Of a DNA stretch of 64,000 bases, positions 1-10,000 are shown piece by piece; position 1 is the first letter of the stretch; the number at the start of each line of letters is the position of its first letter. The position numbers were made by a program, and so were the translations under genes. Under the pieces are notes generated by a model. The model did no database searches. It saw nothing but the letters and a program-made list of their open reading frames with translations, and was not told where the DNA came from. Source of the DNA: Pseudomonas frederiksbergensis (lineage in GTDB: Bacteria > Pseudomonadota > Gammaproteobacteria > Pseudomonadales > Pseudomonadaceae); NCBI RefSeq assembly GCF_017114915.1, contig NZ_JAAUOE010000002.1:1-64000 (forward strand). Reading direction: 5' to 3'.

Positions 1-2007
1 GTTCCGGACCGTGACGCTGCCCTGATCGTCCCAGACATAACGCGTGTCCATCTGCGCGAACGACGCCCAATGCCGCACGCATCTGGCCGCCTTGCCAGAC
101 CGTTCCCATTCCCAGAAGAAACTCGCGCCACCGGCCAGTTGCCGCTGCAAAATCACATGCTGGTCGTCGTAGTCGTAACGCTCGCTTTCCCCGGCGGCGT
201 TGCTCGCTTCGATCAGTTGATCGCGTTCGTCGTAGTGGTAACTGACCAGCGTCTGCTCGGTGTGCCAGGCCTCGGCGAGAGTCTGGGCTGGGCGGAAACT
301 TTGGTAGTCGACGGCGATCAGGTGGGCGCGGTCGTAGCGCAACAGCAAGGCACGGCCGGCGCCGTTGTCGAGGCGCTGGATGCGCTCCTGACGGTCGCGG
401 GTGATGCGCAGGCGGTTGTCGTAGGCGTCGCTGATCGCCGTCAGCCGACCGTTGTGAAAGTGGTAGAACCGCGTGTCGTCGCCGGCCTGGGCGAGGATCA
501 GTTCTTCGGGGTCAGCGCCGAGGTAAATCGCCGCCCGGGACAGGCTGTTGTGGATCGCCGGGCGTTCGGCACCCGGCAGCGGGAACGTGGTGCGGCGGTT
601 TTCGTGGTCGATCCAGATGACGGTGTCGCCGTCGATTTCCAGCCGATGGGCGAGCGAATGACTCCAGCCAAAGCCGAGGCCGCAGTCGATCTCGGCGGCG
701 CTGGTGCGATAGAGCCGGGTGAAGTCGAACGGCAGGAGGCCGTCCAGCGCACCGTCGGTGAGGGTCAGCAGTTCTTCGCCGGTGACCATCGACACCGGGC
801 AGTTATTTTTGCAGGTCGACGGTGCACAGGTGGCGCTGTCGCCGTTGGGGTTTTTCGCCTGATCCGGGGAGTCGTCGTGGTGTTCGTTTTGCTTGAGCGT
901 GGTGTTGCGCTTGGCATCCCAGCGCAGTTGCATCCGGCCTTTTTTCAGGCCCGCCGCAACACCGCGCGCGGCGACCTTTTTGTAGCGATCAACGTACTCC
1001 ATGAAGTTGTTGATGATCGTGACCATCGACTTCACGAAGCCCATCACGGCCTGGAAAATCTGTGCGCTGTACTTGGCCAGGCGTACGGTCAGCCAGGCAA
1101 TGCCAACCCCGACCACACTCAGAACCAAGCCAATCAACAGGTCGATGACCAAGCCAACCACGACCTTGGAAATCGCCTCAGCCGAGGCCCCGGCCAGTTG
1201 CGAAGGTGGCAATGCTTCCAGCCACAAGGTCGCGGTGCGCATCAACAAGCACAGCGCCGCCTCGTCGCTGGCCAGCAACATGGCCTTTTCCATTTTGTCT
1301 GGAGCGGTTACGGCCAGATCGGCAAGTCTGCCGGCGCTTTCACCCAGCTTCTCGGAATAGGCGTTGGGGTCTTTCAGGATGTCGGCGAGTTCACCCATGC
1401 CATCCCAAACCGCCTGAATCGCCGCCCAACCTCCCGCGAGCATTCCATTGCCCACCGCCGCCAACGATGCGGATGCCGATTGCTGCGACCATTGCGGCTT
1501 GAACCCTTCCCACTCCTTGCGCAACCAGCCTTCCAGCTCCTGGGTCAGGCCGTTGTAAGAGGAGAAAAGATCATCGATTTGAGTCGGGGTGACTTCACTC
1601 TGAACATGAACGCGGTAGAACTTGCCGGGAGTGCCTTTGAACTGTCCCTGACCGTTTTCATCGAGTGTGATGGGTGTAACTTCGCCGCCATCAGTGGCAA
1701 TCACATCGACCTGAATGTTCCCCAACGGAATGTCGTAGACCGATTCGAACTTGCTCTCGATCTGCAGAATTCCACTAGCCGGACACTGCGCAAGACCCGA
1801 GATAAAATCATCGTCGCCACTGCTCACCGCAGTCGTGGTATTGCCGAGTTTTATCACCCGCTCCATGTCCAACAGCGAGGGCATGTCCATCGTCCGGCTG
1901 GCCCTATCCGCATTCCGGCTCAAAAATTTGCCCAGCTGTTGGCGATACAAGACCAGCGTGTCTTTAAAACCGTCGAGCTCCTGCTCGATCCGTACGATCT
2001 GATCCAT
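1..2007 (-). CDS. RHS-repeat type VI secretion effector (C-terminal part outside window)
   Basis: The reading frame is open from an ATG at 2007 to the window edge, giving 669 residues of a longer protein. Residues 1-400 form an N-terminal region with a strongly hydrophobic stretch at about 279-306 (VVVGLVIDLLIGLVLSVVGV), probably membrane-seeking. From about residue 400, the CPVSMVTGEELL and FDFTRLYRTSAAE segments match the DUF6531 entry of RHS proteins, followed by YD-type repeats (YDNRLRITRD, YHYDERDQLIEA) to the edge. RHS effectors form a cocoon around a C-terminal toxin and are delivered by VgrG spikes. The ATG overlaps the stop of the DUF4123 gene (TGATG), which suggests translational coupling. 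No PAAR motif is visible in the part present. The toxin, and therefore the activity, cannot be named from this window. Confidence 0.85.
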   Translation of the reverse strand, partial: MDQIVRIEQELDGFKDTLVLYRQQLGKFLSRNADRASRTMDMPSLLDMERVIKLGNTTTAVSSGDDDFISGLAQCPASGILQIESKFESVYDIPLGNIQVDVIATDGGEVTPITLDENGQGQFKGTPGKFYRVHVQSEVTPTQIDDLFSSYNGLTQELEGWLRKEWEGFKPQWSQQSASASLAAVGNGMLAGGWAAIQAVWDGMGELADILKDPNAYSEKLGESAGRLADLAVTAPDKMEKAMLLASDEAALCLLMRTATLWLEALPPSQLAGASAEAISKVVVGLVIDLLIGLVLSVVGVGIAWLTVRLAKYSAQIFQAVMGFVKSMVTIINNFMEYVDRYKKVAARGVAAGLKKGRMQLRWDAKRNTTLKQNEHHDDSPDQAKNPNGDSATCAPSTCKNNCPVSMVTGEELLTLTDGALDGLLPFDFTRLYRTSAAEIDCGLGFGWSHSLAHRLEIDGDTVIWIDHENRRTTFPLPGAERPAIHNSLSRAAIYLGADPEELILAQAGDDTRFYHFHNGRLTAISDAYDNRLRITRDRQERIQRLDNGAGRALLLRYDRAHLIAVDYQSFRPAQTLAEAWHTEQTLVSYHYDERDQLIEASNAAGESERYDYDDQHVILQRQLAGGASFFWEWERSGKAARCVRHWASFAQMDTRYVWDDQGSVTVRN

Positions 2008-2744
2008 CAGTCAAGCTCCGTCATCAGGTAATCCACCAACGCTGATTTCGGCGCTTGAGGCAGGTCGGGCGTCTCAAGAAAGCTCGCGACTTTGCGTCGC
2101 AACACACCTTCGGAAAATGCTTCGTAGAGGTCTGGGCGGTCCTCGCTCAACCACTTCATCAAGTTGTTGATGCGGGTTGTGGCGGACTCAGTGGCGAGGT
2201 GTTTGAGCAGCGATTCAGAAACTTCCCACCACGGAAAATCCCTAGCGTTTTTCAATGCACTGCCACCGATATCGAGCGGTTGCCCATTGATCAAACAACG
2301 GTCGATGACAGGCATTAACTGCGTGGCGTTAACGTCGGCAGACTGAAGAATCGGCAACAAATAACGCCCATCCCAGAAACGGAAAAACACCGCGTTGCCG
2401 TTTGGCAAAAGAACTTGAGTGAGGCTGCGAAAATGCTCGACCAGCGCTTCTTGAGAAGCAGAAGAAACCGCCAACCACCCCCAATCGCGAGACTCAGTGG
2501 TGGCGACCCACTCCAAAAACTCACCATCAGCAGCGACGATTCCGACATAGGGCATTACCGCGTCCCACTCGGCATACGCAGTGCCAGCCCAGATCGGACT
2601 CGGCGCTTGAGCGGTGATCGAGCGCTGCCAGGCTTTAAAGGGTTCAGCAGCACTGGCACTGCTGAAAATCGCGAACAGTTGCTCCGACGGCAGCAGCGGC
2701 TGGCGCTCCAGCCAGGCGCGAGGCGACAAAACATCAGGCAGCAC
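2007..2744 (-). CDS. DUF4123 domain protein, T6SS effector adaptor/chaperone
   Basis: This 245-residue cytoplasmic protein resembles DUF4123 adaptors, which load a specific effector onto a VgrG spike. Typical features are the LFAIFSSASA start of the domain, the WAGTAYAEWDAVMPYVG core and a C-terminal half with RPDLYEAFSEGVL. The start is a GTG at 2744. It has AAGGA eight bases upstream and lies just inside the end of vgrG, an 11-base overlap. A longer in-frame version from an ATG at 2819 would run 75 bases further into vgrG and starts with low-complexity residues, so I did not choose it. Its position between vgrG and the RHS gene implies that it serves that effector. Confidence 0.8.
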   Translation of the reverse strand: MLPDVLSPRAWLERQPLLPSEQLFAIFSSASAAEPFKAWQRSITAQAPSPIWAGTAYAEWDAVMPYVGIVAADGEFLEWVATTESRDWGWLAVSSASQEALVEHFRSLTQVLLPNGNAVFFRFWDGRYLLPILQSADVNATQLMPVIDRCLINGQPLDIGGSALKNARDFPWWEVSESLLKHLATESATTRINNLMKWLSEDRPDLYEAFSEGVLRRKVASFLETPDLPQAPKSALVDYLMTELD

Positions 2745-4752
2745 AGACACCGTCCTTGCAGCGCTCACACTCTTCGCAGAACGGCGCGTCGCTCTGCAGG
2801 CTGAGTATTTGTGCGGCACTGAGCAGCGCCGCCGGGGCGGCTGCGAGTTTCAGCGGCACATCCGGCAAGCTCGGCGCAGAGGCCATGGCCGCCATCGGTG
2901 CACCGCCGACCTGAATCGGCACGCTGCTGAAAATCCCGCCGGGACCGATGTTGATCCACTGCCCGCCCGCCTGAATGGTCGCGCTGGCGCCACCGTCGAT
3001 GACCACTTGCTGGCCGGCGCTGACATGGAATTGCTGACTGGCGTTGAGGGCCTGACTGGTCACGCGAATGTGCCGGTCGCCGATCACCACCAGATGATCG
3101 TCCTGCCGCACTTCGGTCTGGCGCTGACCGTGGGTGATGCGTTTTTCGTCAGCCTTCAACTCATGGCGGGCGGTGCCGGTGACGACGATGCTGCGCTGGT
3201 TATCGACCTGCACCTGTTGATCGTTCAGTACATGCTCAGTCCAGTTTCGCTGGGCGCGCAGGTAGATTTCCTCGGCGCCCTTGCGATCCTCGATACGCAA
3301 TTCGTTGTAACCGCCGCCACCGGGACTACTCTGGCTGCGGAAAATGCTGCGGGTCTTGTCGGCCGGCAGATCGAGGGGCACCGGGGTCGCGGCGTTGGGC
3401 AAACAACCCATCACCAGCGGCTTGTCGGCATCGGCGTCGACAAACCCCACCAACACTTCCATGCCGACCCGCGGAATCATCACGCTGCCGTAACGGTCAT
3501 GGGCCCAGCCTGTGGCGACGCGCAGCCAGCAACTGGAGTGCTCGTTGAGCTGCCCGTCACGGTCCCAGGCCAGTTGAACCTTGACCCGACCGTACTCGTC
3601 GCAATGGATTTCGCTATCAGCCGGGCCGGTGACCACGGCGGGTTGATAGCCGAGCATGCGTGGTTTTTCTGGCCCCAGCGGCGGGCGAAAAGAAACGTCC
3701 CACGGCGTCGCCAGAAAGGTATTGCGATAGCCCTGGAAATCATCCGGGCTGTCGCTGGTGGCCGACTCCTCCAGCACCTGCGGTTGACGGCCGCGGTGTT
3801 CGATTTCGGTGATCAACCACAGGTCATTCCACGCCTGACGCGGGTGTTCGGCCAGATGTAGGAAATGCCCGCTGACTAAAGCGGATTCGTCGCCGCGACC
3901 TTCGGCCTGACGGTAATCCGCGTTGTGCCGCTCCAGCGCTCGTTGAGCCAGATGCTTGCCGTGTTCGCGATCGCTGAATTGGCCAGGGAAGTGGTAATCC
4001 TCCAACACCGGTCGCTGCTCGCTGTCGAGGCGGCTTTCGAGTTGCAAACGCGGTTTCTGGAAGTCGTAGTCGCGACGGGTGACGGCGCTGGTCCGGGTTT
4101 CCAGCCGTACATTGAATCGCTTGATGGCCGGCGCATCCGCGGCCATCCCGCTACCCGGCAGGTACAGCGTCGGCTCGGGCAGACGGGGGAAAACCGTTTG
4201 ATCATCGCCGAACACCAGCAGGTGCCCGTCGGGGCTGTGCTGGAAGTGGTAGTGAATGCCGACCTCGGCGCACAGCCGCTGGATGAACGCCAAATCGCTT
4301 TCAGCGTATTGCACGCAGTATTCGCGCTGGGGGTAATCGCTGCCGAGCCGAAACTCGAAGGCATCGCGCTGGATGCCGTGATCTTTGAGGATTTGCGCAA
4401 CGATCGCCGGCACGCTTTTGTGCTGGAAGATCCGCTGATTGATGCGTCGGCCGAGATACGCCAGACGTGGTACGAGACTGACTTGGTAGCCCGTCAGACG
4501 CTGGCCGGAATCGCTCTGGCCGACACGAAAAATCTGACCATGAATCCCGGAACCTTGCGCATCGAAACTCAGAAATGCCTGACGATGCAGCAAGCTTTCG
4601 AGCTCGATGTCGGGCCACTCGCTGACCAGTTCCAGGTCGAAGCGGTAGGGTTGGCTGATGGCTTCCTTGCCCGTGAACTCAAGCACCTTGAGCTCATTCT
4701 GGACGCCGTCGAGGGTCAACGTGAAACGCGGTTGATTGGCAGGCGCGAACAT
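2734..4752 (-). CDS. vgrG: Type VI secretion spike protein VgrG (TssI)
   Basis: This 672-residue VgrG forms the trimeric tip of the T6SS tube. The N-terminal gp27-like region (residues 1-380) holds the typical FNVRLETRT and FPGQFSDREHGKHLAQ segments. The gp5-like OB fold holds GRVKVQLAWDRDG, SSCWLRVATGWA and PRVGMEVLVGF, followed by a beta-prism region. The C-terminus is unusual: an Ala/Pro-rich linker leads to a tail with four cysteines spaced C-x2-C-x2-C-x4-C in the last 15 residues, which ordinary VgrGs lack. It is first in a three-gene unit with the adaptor and RHS effector, so it is probably the dedicated carrier. The Shine-Dalgarno before the ATG is weak. Confidence 0.93.
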   Translation of the reverse strand: MFAPANQPRFTLTLDGVQNELKVLEFTGKEAISQPYRFDLELVSEWPDIELESLLHRQAFLSFDAQGSGIHGQIFRVGQSDSGQRLTGYQVSLVPRLAYLGRRINQRIFQHKSVPAIVAQILKDHGIQRDAFEFRLGSDYPQREYCVQYAESDLAFIQRLCAEVGIHYHFQHSPDGHLLVFGDDQTVFPRLPEPTLYLPGSGMAADAPAIKRFNVRLETRTSAVTRRDYDFQKPRLQLESRLDSEQRPVLEDYHFPGQFSDREHGKHLAQRALERHNADYRQAEGRGDESALVSGHFLHLAEHPRQAWNDLWLITEIEHRGRQPQVLEESATSDSPDDFQGYRNTFLATPWDVSFRPPLGPEKPRMLGYQPAVVTGPADSEIHCDEYGRVKVQLAWDRDGQLNEHSSCWLRVATGWAHDRYGSVMIPRVGMEVLVGFVDADADKPLVMGCLPNAATPVPLDLPADKTRSIFRSQSSPGGGGYNELRIEDRKGAEEIYLRAQRNWTEHVLNDQQVQVDNQRSIVVTGTARHELKADEKRITHGQRQTEVRQDDHLVVIGDRHIRVTSQALNASQQFHVSAGQQVVIDGGASATIQAGGQWINIGPGGIFSSVPIQVGGAPMAAMASAPSLPDVPLKLAAAPAALLSAAQILSLQSDAPFCEECERCKDGVCAA

Positions 4753-4925
4753 CCGATGTGTCTCTGCAGAATGAAGGCGGGCGATTCTGCATGAGCGACA
4801 AGGGGCGTTGATGGAGGGACAAGGAAATCAGATTTGCCCTGCTTTTTTAGGGATTTTTCCTTCAAAAAACTGGATAAAGCACTACAGACATTCCTGTCAG
4901 AAGTAGTGCGTTGAAGCGGCGGACG

Positions 4926-5020
4926 TCTTCGCGGGCAAGCCTCGCTCCTACAAGATTTGTGTCGTTCACATCAATTCGGTCTGCCGCAATCCTGTAGGAG
5001 CGAGGCTTGCCCGCGAAGGC
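4926..5020. repeat. REP inverted pair between vgrG and putP
   Basis: The arms at 4926-4952 and 4993-5020 are near-perfect reverse complements around the core GTAGGAGCGAGGCTTGCCC, separated by about 40 bases. This is the common Pseudomonas extragenic palindrome type. It lies in the 376-base spacer 4753-5128. The vgrG promoter presumably lies in 4753-4925, where I see no clear motif. Confidence 0.8.
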
Positions 5021-5054
5021 GGCATCGATAACAGCGAATTTTTCCCCGCAAACA

Positions 5055-5090
5055 AAAACGGCCCGCCTCCAAAAGGAAGCGGGCCGTTTT
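5055..5090. terminator. Bidirectional intrinsic terminator after putP
   Basis: A 12-base stem (AAAACGGCCCGC at 5055-5066 with GCGGGCCGTTTT at 5079-5090) encloses a 12-base loop. It has A and T tracts on its two sides, 39 bases past the putP stop. Confidence 0.85.
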
Positions 5091-5128
5091 CATGTTCGGC
5101 GAAAGGTCAGAGCATCAGCTCATCCCCC

Positions 5129-6613
5129 TCACTGGTTCAGGCGGAAGTCCTTCTCGGCCGCGGCAAAGCGCTGAAGCATGCCGGCGGTCGGTGCGCCCAT
5201 TTTGCTGACGAAGTAGATCGCCAGGCTGGCGAAGATGAAACCAGGGATGATTTCGTACAGGCCCAGCAGTTCGAAGTGTTTCCAGACGATCACGGTGATC
5301 GCGCCGACCAGGATGCCGGCCAGTGCGCCGTTGCGGGTCATGTCTTTCCAGATCACGGAGATCAGGACAACTGGACCGAATGCAGCACCGAAACCTGCCC
5401 AGGCGTAGCTGACCAGACCCAGTACACGGTTTTCCGGATTGGCCGCCATCGCAATGGCGATCAGGGCAACCAGCAGCACCATGGCGCGACCGACCCAGAC
5501 CAGCTCAACCTGGGAAGCGCTTTTACGCAGGAAGGTTTTGTAGAAGTCTTCGGTCAGGGCGCTCGAGCACACCAGCAGTTGGCAGCTCAGCGTACTCATC
5601 ACCGCCGCCAGAATGGCCGACAGCAACACACCGGCAACCCATGGGTTGAACAGGATTTTCGCCAGTTCGATAAACACACGTTCGTGGTTTTCGCTCACCG
5701 GCATGGCCACCGCAGGGTGTGCCGAGAAGTAAGCGATACCGAAGAAACCTACCGCGACGGTGCCGCCCAGGCACAGGATCATCCAGGTCATGGAGATGCG
5801 ACGAGCGTTGGCGATCGATTTGACCGAATCCGCCGCCATGAAGCGCGCCAGGATGTGCGGCTGACCGAAGTAGCCAAGACCCCAGCCCATCAGCGAAATC
5901 ACGCCGATGAAAGTGGTGTTTTTCAGCATGTCGAAGTTGCTTGGGTCTTGCGCTTCGATGGCCAGGAACGTGGTATCGATGCCGCCAGTAGCCAGCAGCA
6001 CGATGATCGGCGTCAGCAACAGGGCGAAGATCATCAGCGTGGCTTGTACGGTGTCGGTCCAGCTCACTGCCAGGAAACCGCCGACGAAGGTGTAGGCAAT
6101 TGTCGCCGCGGCACCGGCCCACAGCGCGGTCTCGTAGGACATGCCGAAGGTGCTTTCGAACAGACGGGCGCCGGCCACGATGCCGGAAGCGCAGTAGATG
6201 GTGAAGAACACCAGAATCACGACCGCAGAGATGATCCGCAGCAGGCCGCTTTTATCTTCGAAACGGCTGGAGAAGTAGTCCGGCAGGGTCAGCGCATCGC
6301 CGTTGTGCTCGGTCTGCACCCGCAGACGGCCGGCGACGAACAGCCAGTTCAGGTAAGCACCGACGATCAGGCCGATGGCGATCCAGCTTTCGGAAAGACC
6401 GGACATGTAGATAGCGCCCGGCAGGCCCATCAACAACCAGCCGCTCATGTCGGAAGCACCGGCAGAGAGTGCAGTCACGACGCTGCCCAGGCTACGACCG
6501 CCCAGAATGTAGTCAGAAAGGTTGTTGGTGGAGCGATAGGCCATGAAGCCGATCAGCACCATTGCTGCGATGTAGATCACGAACGTGATCAGGGTTGGAT
6601 TGCTTACGCTCAT
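5129..6613 (-). CDS. putP: Sodium/proline symporter PutP
   Basis: PutP imports L-proline with Na+ across the inner membrane and feeds PutA. The 494-residue protein (E. coli PutP is 502) starts with MSVSNPTLITFVIYIAAMVL and has about 13 membrane segments. It shows the SSS-family signatures DYILGGRSLG, GAGASDMSGWLL and GWGLGYFGQPHILARFMA. The ATG at 6613 was chosen over an upstream ATG at 6706 because it aligns with the family N-terminus and the extension is not membrane-like. The gene is divergent from putA across a 461-base control region with six PutA operators, so PutA repression is expected when proline is absent. Confidence 0.96.
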   Translation of the reverse strand: MSVSNPTLITFVIYIAAMVLIGFMAYRSTNNLSDYILGGRSLGSVVTALSAGASDMSGWLLMGLPGAIYMSGLSESWIAIGLIVGAYLNWLFVAGRLRVQTEHNGDALTLPDYFSSRFEDKSGLLRIISAVVILVFFTIYCASGIVAGARLFESTFGMSYETALWAGAAATIAYTFVGGFLAVSWTDTVQATLMIFALLLTPIIVLLATGGIDTTFLAIEAQDPSNFDMLKNTTFIGVISLMGWGLGYFGQPHILARFMAADSVKSIANARRISMTWMILCLGGTVAVGFFGIAYFSAHPAVAMPVSENHERVFIELAKILFNPWVAGVLLSAILAAVMSTLSCQLLVCSSALTEDFYKTFLRKSASQVELVWVGRAMVLLVALIAIAMAANPENRVLGLVSYAWAGFGAAFGPVVLISVIWKDMTRNGALAGILVGAITVIVWKHFELLGLYEIIPGFIFASLAIYFVSKMGAPTAGMLQRFAAAEKDFRLNQ

Positions 6614-6763
6614 TGAGTTACGCCCTGGCATTGTTTTTATGTAGCGGCGGCTGGTGAACCGCTCGCAAACGACGACGTTTGAGTGACGATTCGGGATCCC
6701 GCGCATTTATGACTGATGTTTCCCCAGGAAAGCCATCAGCCGGCGCGCCGATCTTATTGACCG

Positions 6764-7002
6764 GTTGCACCTTGGCCGCGAATGCTATTCAACAAAGCAA
6801 ATAAGGTGCAACCAGTTTCGATCGAATAAGTTGCACCTAGTCGGATTTTCTTGAGAAAGGTCGGTTTCTGCTCCCTTTTAGGGCGTTTTTCAGGTTGCAC
6901 TAGAAGTAAAAGCACCAAGCAGGCACAGGACTTGTGTACCAGAATTTATTTCCTGACGAGCTGTTTATTATTCCGACAAAAAAAGGGTTGCACCCGGTTG
7001 CA
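6764..7002. promoter_or_regulatory. PutA operator array in the putP-putA control region
   Basis: Six exact copies of GTTGCA (one as TGCAAC) lie at 6764-6769, 6807-6812 (reverse), 6830-6835, 6894-6899, 6987-6992 and 6997-7002. Each is extended to GTTGCAC in its own orientation. GTTGCA is the established recognition sequence of the PutA ribbon-helix-helix domain in enteric bacteria. A seventh copy lies inside putA at 7215-7220. The rest of the 461-base spacer (6614-7074) is AT-richer and presumably holds both promoters; I see no other gene in it. Confidence 0.8.
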
Positions 7003-7074
7003 CCTCGATCAACGCACGGCTAATCTTGCCGTCAGCTGATGCCACGCGGTCGTGGCAAACATGAGGATAAAAAT

Positions 7075-10000
7075 ATGGCTACCACCACCCTTGGGGTCAA
7101 ACTTGACGACCCGACCCGCGAACGCCTCAAGGCCGCCGCGACCTCGATTGATCGCACGCCGCACTGGCTGATCAAGCAGGCAATTTTCAATTACCTGGAA
7201 AAACTCGAGGGTGGTGCAACCCTGTCCGAGCTGAACGGTTTGAACGGCAAGGAAGTTGACGAAGCGGGCGAGATCCACGTCGATCACGCGCATCAGTGCT
7301 TCCTGGAATTCGCTGAAAGCATCCTGCCGCAATCGGTGCTGCGCGCGTCTATCACTGCCGCCTACCGTCGCCCGGAACCGGAAGTGGTGCCGATGCTGAT
7401 CGAGCAGGCGCGCCTGCCGGCGCCGATGGCCGAGGCCACCAACAAGCTCGCCGCCTCGATTGCCGAGAAACTGCGCAATCAGAAGAGCGCCGGCGGCCGT
7501 GCCGGGATTGTTCAGGGCTTGTTGCAGGAATTTTCCCTGTCGTCCCAGGAAGGCGTGGCGCTGATGTGCCTAGCCGAAGCGCTGCTACGCATTCCGGACA
7601 AAGGCACTCGCGATGCGTTGATCCGCGACAAGATCAGCACCGGTAACTGGCAACCGCACTTGGGCAACAGCCCGTCGCTGTTCGTCAACGCCGCCACGTG
7701 GGGCCTGCTGCTGACCGGCAAGCTTGTGTCTACGCACAATGAGGCCGGCCTGACCTCGTCCTTGAGCCGCATCATCGGCAAGAGCGGCGAGCCGATGATC
7801 CGCAAGGGCGTCGACATGGCCATGCGCCTGATGGGCGAGCAGTTCGTGACCGGCGAAACCATCGCCGAAGCCTTGGCCAACGCCAGCAAGTTCGAAGCCA
7901 AGGGCTTCCGCTATTCCTACGACATGCTGGGTGAAGCCGCGCTCACCGAACATGACGCCCAGAAGTACCTGGCCTCGTACGAACAAGCCATCCATGCGAT
8001 CGGCAAAGCCTCTCATGGTCGTGGGATTTATGAAGGCCCGGGCATTTCGATCAAGCTGTCCGCATTGCACCCGCGTTACAGCCGCGCCCAGTATGAGCGC
8101 GTGATGGACGAGCTGTACCCGCGCCTGCTGTCGCTGACCCTGCTGGCCAAGCAATACGACATCGGCCTGAACATCGACGCCGAAGAAGCCGACCGCCTCG
8201 AACTGTCCCTGGACCTGCTGGAACGCCTGTGCTTCGAGCCGCAACTGACCGGCTGGAACGGTATCGGTTTCGTGATCCAGGCTTACCAGAAGCGCTGCCC
8301 TTACGTGATCGATTACGTGATCGACCTGGCTCGCCGCAGCCGTCATCGCCTGATGATCCGCCTGGTGAAAGGCGCGTACTGGGACAGCGAAATCAAGCGC
8401 GCCCAGGTCGAAGGCCTGGAAGGCTATCCGGTCTACACCCGCAAGGTGTACACCGACGTGTCCTACATCGCCTGCGCACGCAAACTGCTGTCGGTGCCGG
8501 AAGTCATCTATCCGCAGTTCGCCACGCACAACGCCCACACACTGTCGGCCATCTATCACATTGCCGGTCAGAACTATTACCCGGGTCAGTACGAGTTCCA
8601 GTGCCTGCACGGCATGGGTGAACCACTGTACGAACAGGTTGTAGGCAAAGTGTCCGAAGGCAAGCTGAACCGTCCGTGCCGCGTGTACGCTCCGGTCGGC
8701 ACCCACGAAACGTTGCTGGCGTACCTGGTGCGTCGCCTGCTGGAAAACGGCGCGAACACTTCGTTCGTCAACCGCATCGCCGACCAGTCGATTTCGATTC
8801 AGGAACTGGTGGCCGATCCGGTGGCCAGCATCGAGCAAATGGCCACGCTGGAAGGCGGTTTCGGCCTGCCGCATCCGCGTATCCCGCTGCCACGTGACCT
8901 GTACGGTGCCGAGCGCGCCAACTCCAGCGGCATCGACATGGCCAACGAACATCGTTTGGCTTCGCTATCGTGCGCCCTGCTGGCCACCGCTCACAACAAC
9001 TGGAAAGCCGCGCCGATGCTCGGTTGCGCCTCCAGCAGCGAAACCCCTGCGCCAGTCCTGAACCCGTCGGATCTGCGTGACGTGGTCGGTCATGTGCAGG
9101 AAGCCACCGTCGACGACGTCGACAACGCCATCCAGTGCGCACTGAACGCTGCACCGATCTGGCAGGCCACCCCACCGGCCGAACGCGCCGCAATCCTGGA
9201 ACGTGCCGCCGATCTGATGGAAGGCGAGATCCAGCCGCTGATGGGCCTGTTGGCTCGCGAAGCCGGCAAGACGTTCGCCAACGCCATCGCTGAAGTGCGC
9301 GAAGCCGTGGACTTCCTGCGTTATTACGCGGTGCAGGCGCGCAACGATTTCACCAACGATGCCCACCGCCCCTTGGGTCCGGTGGTCTGCATCAGCCCGT
9401 GGAATTTCCCGCTGGCCATCTTCAGTGGCCAAGTGGCTGCGGCGCTGGCTGCCGGTAACCCGGTACTGGCCAAGCCTGCCGAACAAACGCCGTTGGTGGC
9501 CGCGCAAGCCGTGCGTCTGTTGCTCGAAGCCGGGATTCCGGAAGGCGTGGTGCAACTGCTGCCGGGCCGCGGCGAAACCGTCGGCGCCCGCCTGGTCGGC
9601 GACGATCGGGTCAAAGGCGTGATGTTCACCGGCTCCACCGAAGTCGCGCGCTTGCTGCAACGCAACATTGCCGGTCGCCTGGATGCCCAAGGCCGTCCGA
9701 TTCCGCTGATCGCTGAAACCGGCGGTCAGAACGCGATGATCGTCGACTCCTCGGCACTGACCGAACAAGTGGTCATCGACGTGGTGTCGTCGGCCTTCGA
9801 CAGCGCCGGTCAGCGTTGCTCGGCACTGCGGGTGCTGTGCTTGCAGGAAGATTCCGCCGACCGTGTCATCGAAATGCTCAAGGGCGCCATGGCTGAATGC
9901 CGCCTCGGTAATCCGGAGCGCCTGTCCGTGGACATCGGCCCGGTGATCGACGCCGAAGCCAAGGCCGGCATCGAGAAGCACATCCAGGCCATGCGCGACA

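Noticed and set aside
70..2031. Long open frame (653 codons) on the plus strand opposite the RHS gene
   Set aside because: It is antisense to a clear RHS reading frame; the translation is low-complexity Val/Gln/Arg-rich and matches no family. High GC content keeps antisense frames open.
4926..5020. CRISPR-like repeats among the recurring palindromes
   Set aside because: The recurring sequences are inverted REP pairs at scattered spacers, not regularly spaced direct repeats, and no cas genes are present.
6851..7039. 62-codon frame in the putP-putA spacer
   Set aside because: It runs across the PutA operator sites and has no recognisable protein features; spacer DNA is the better explanation.
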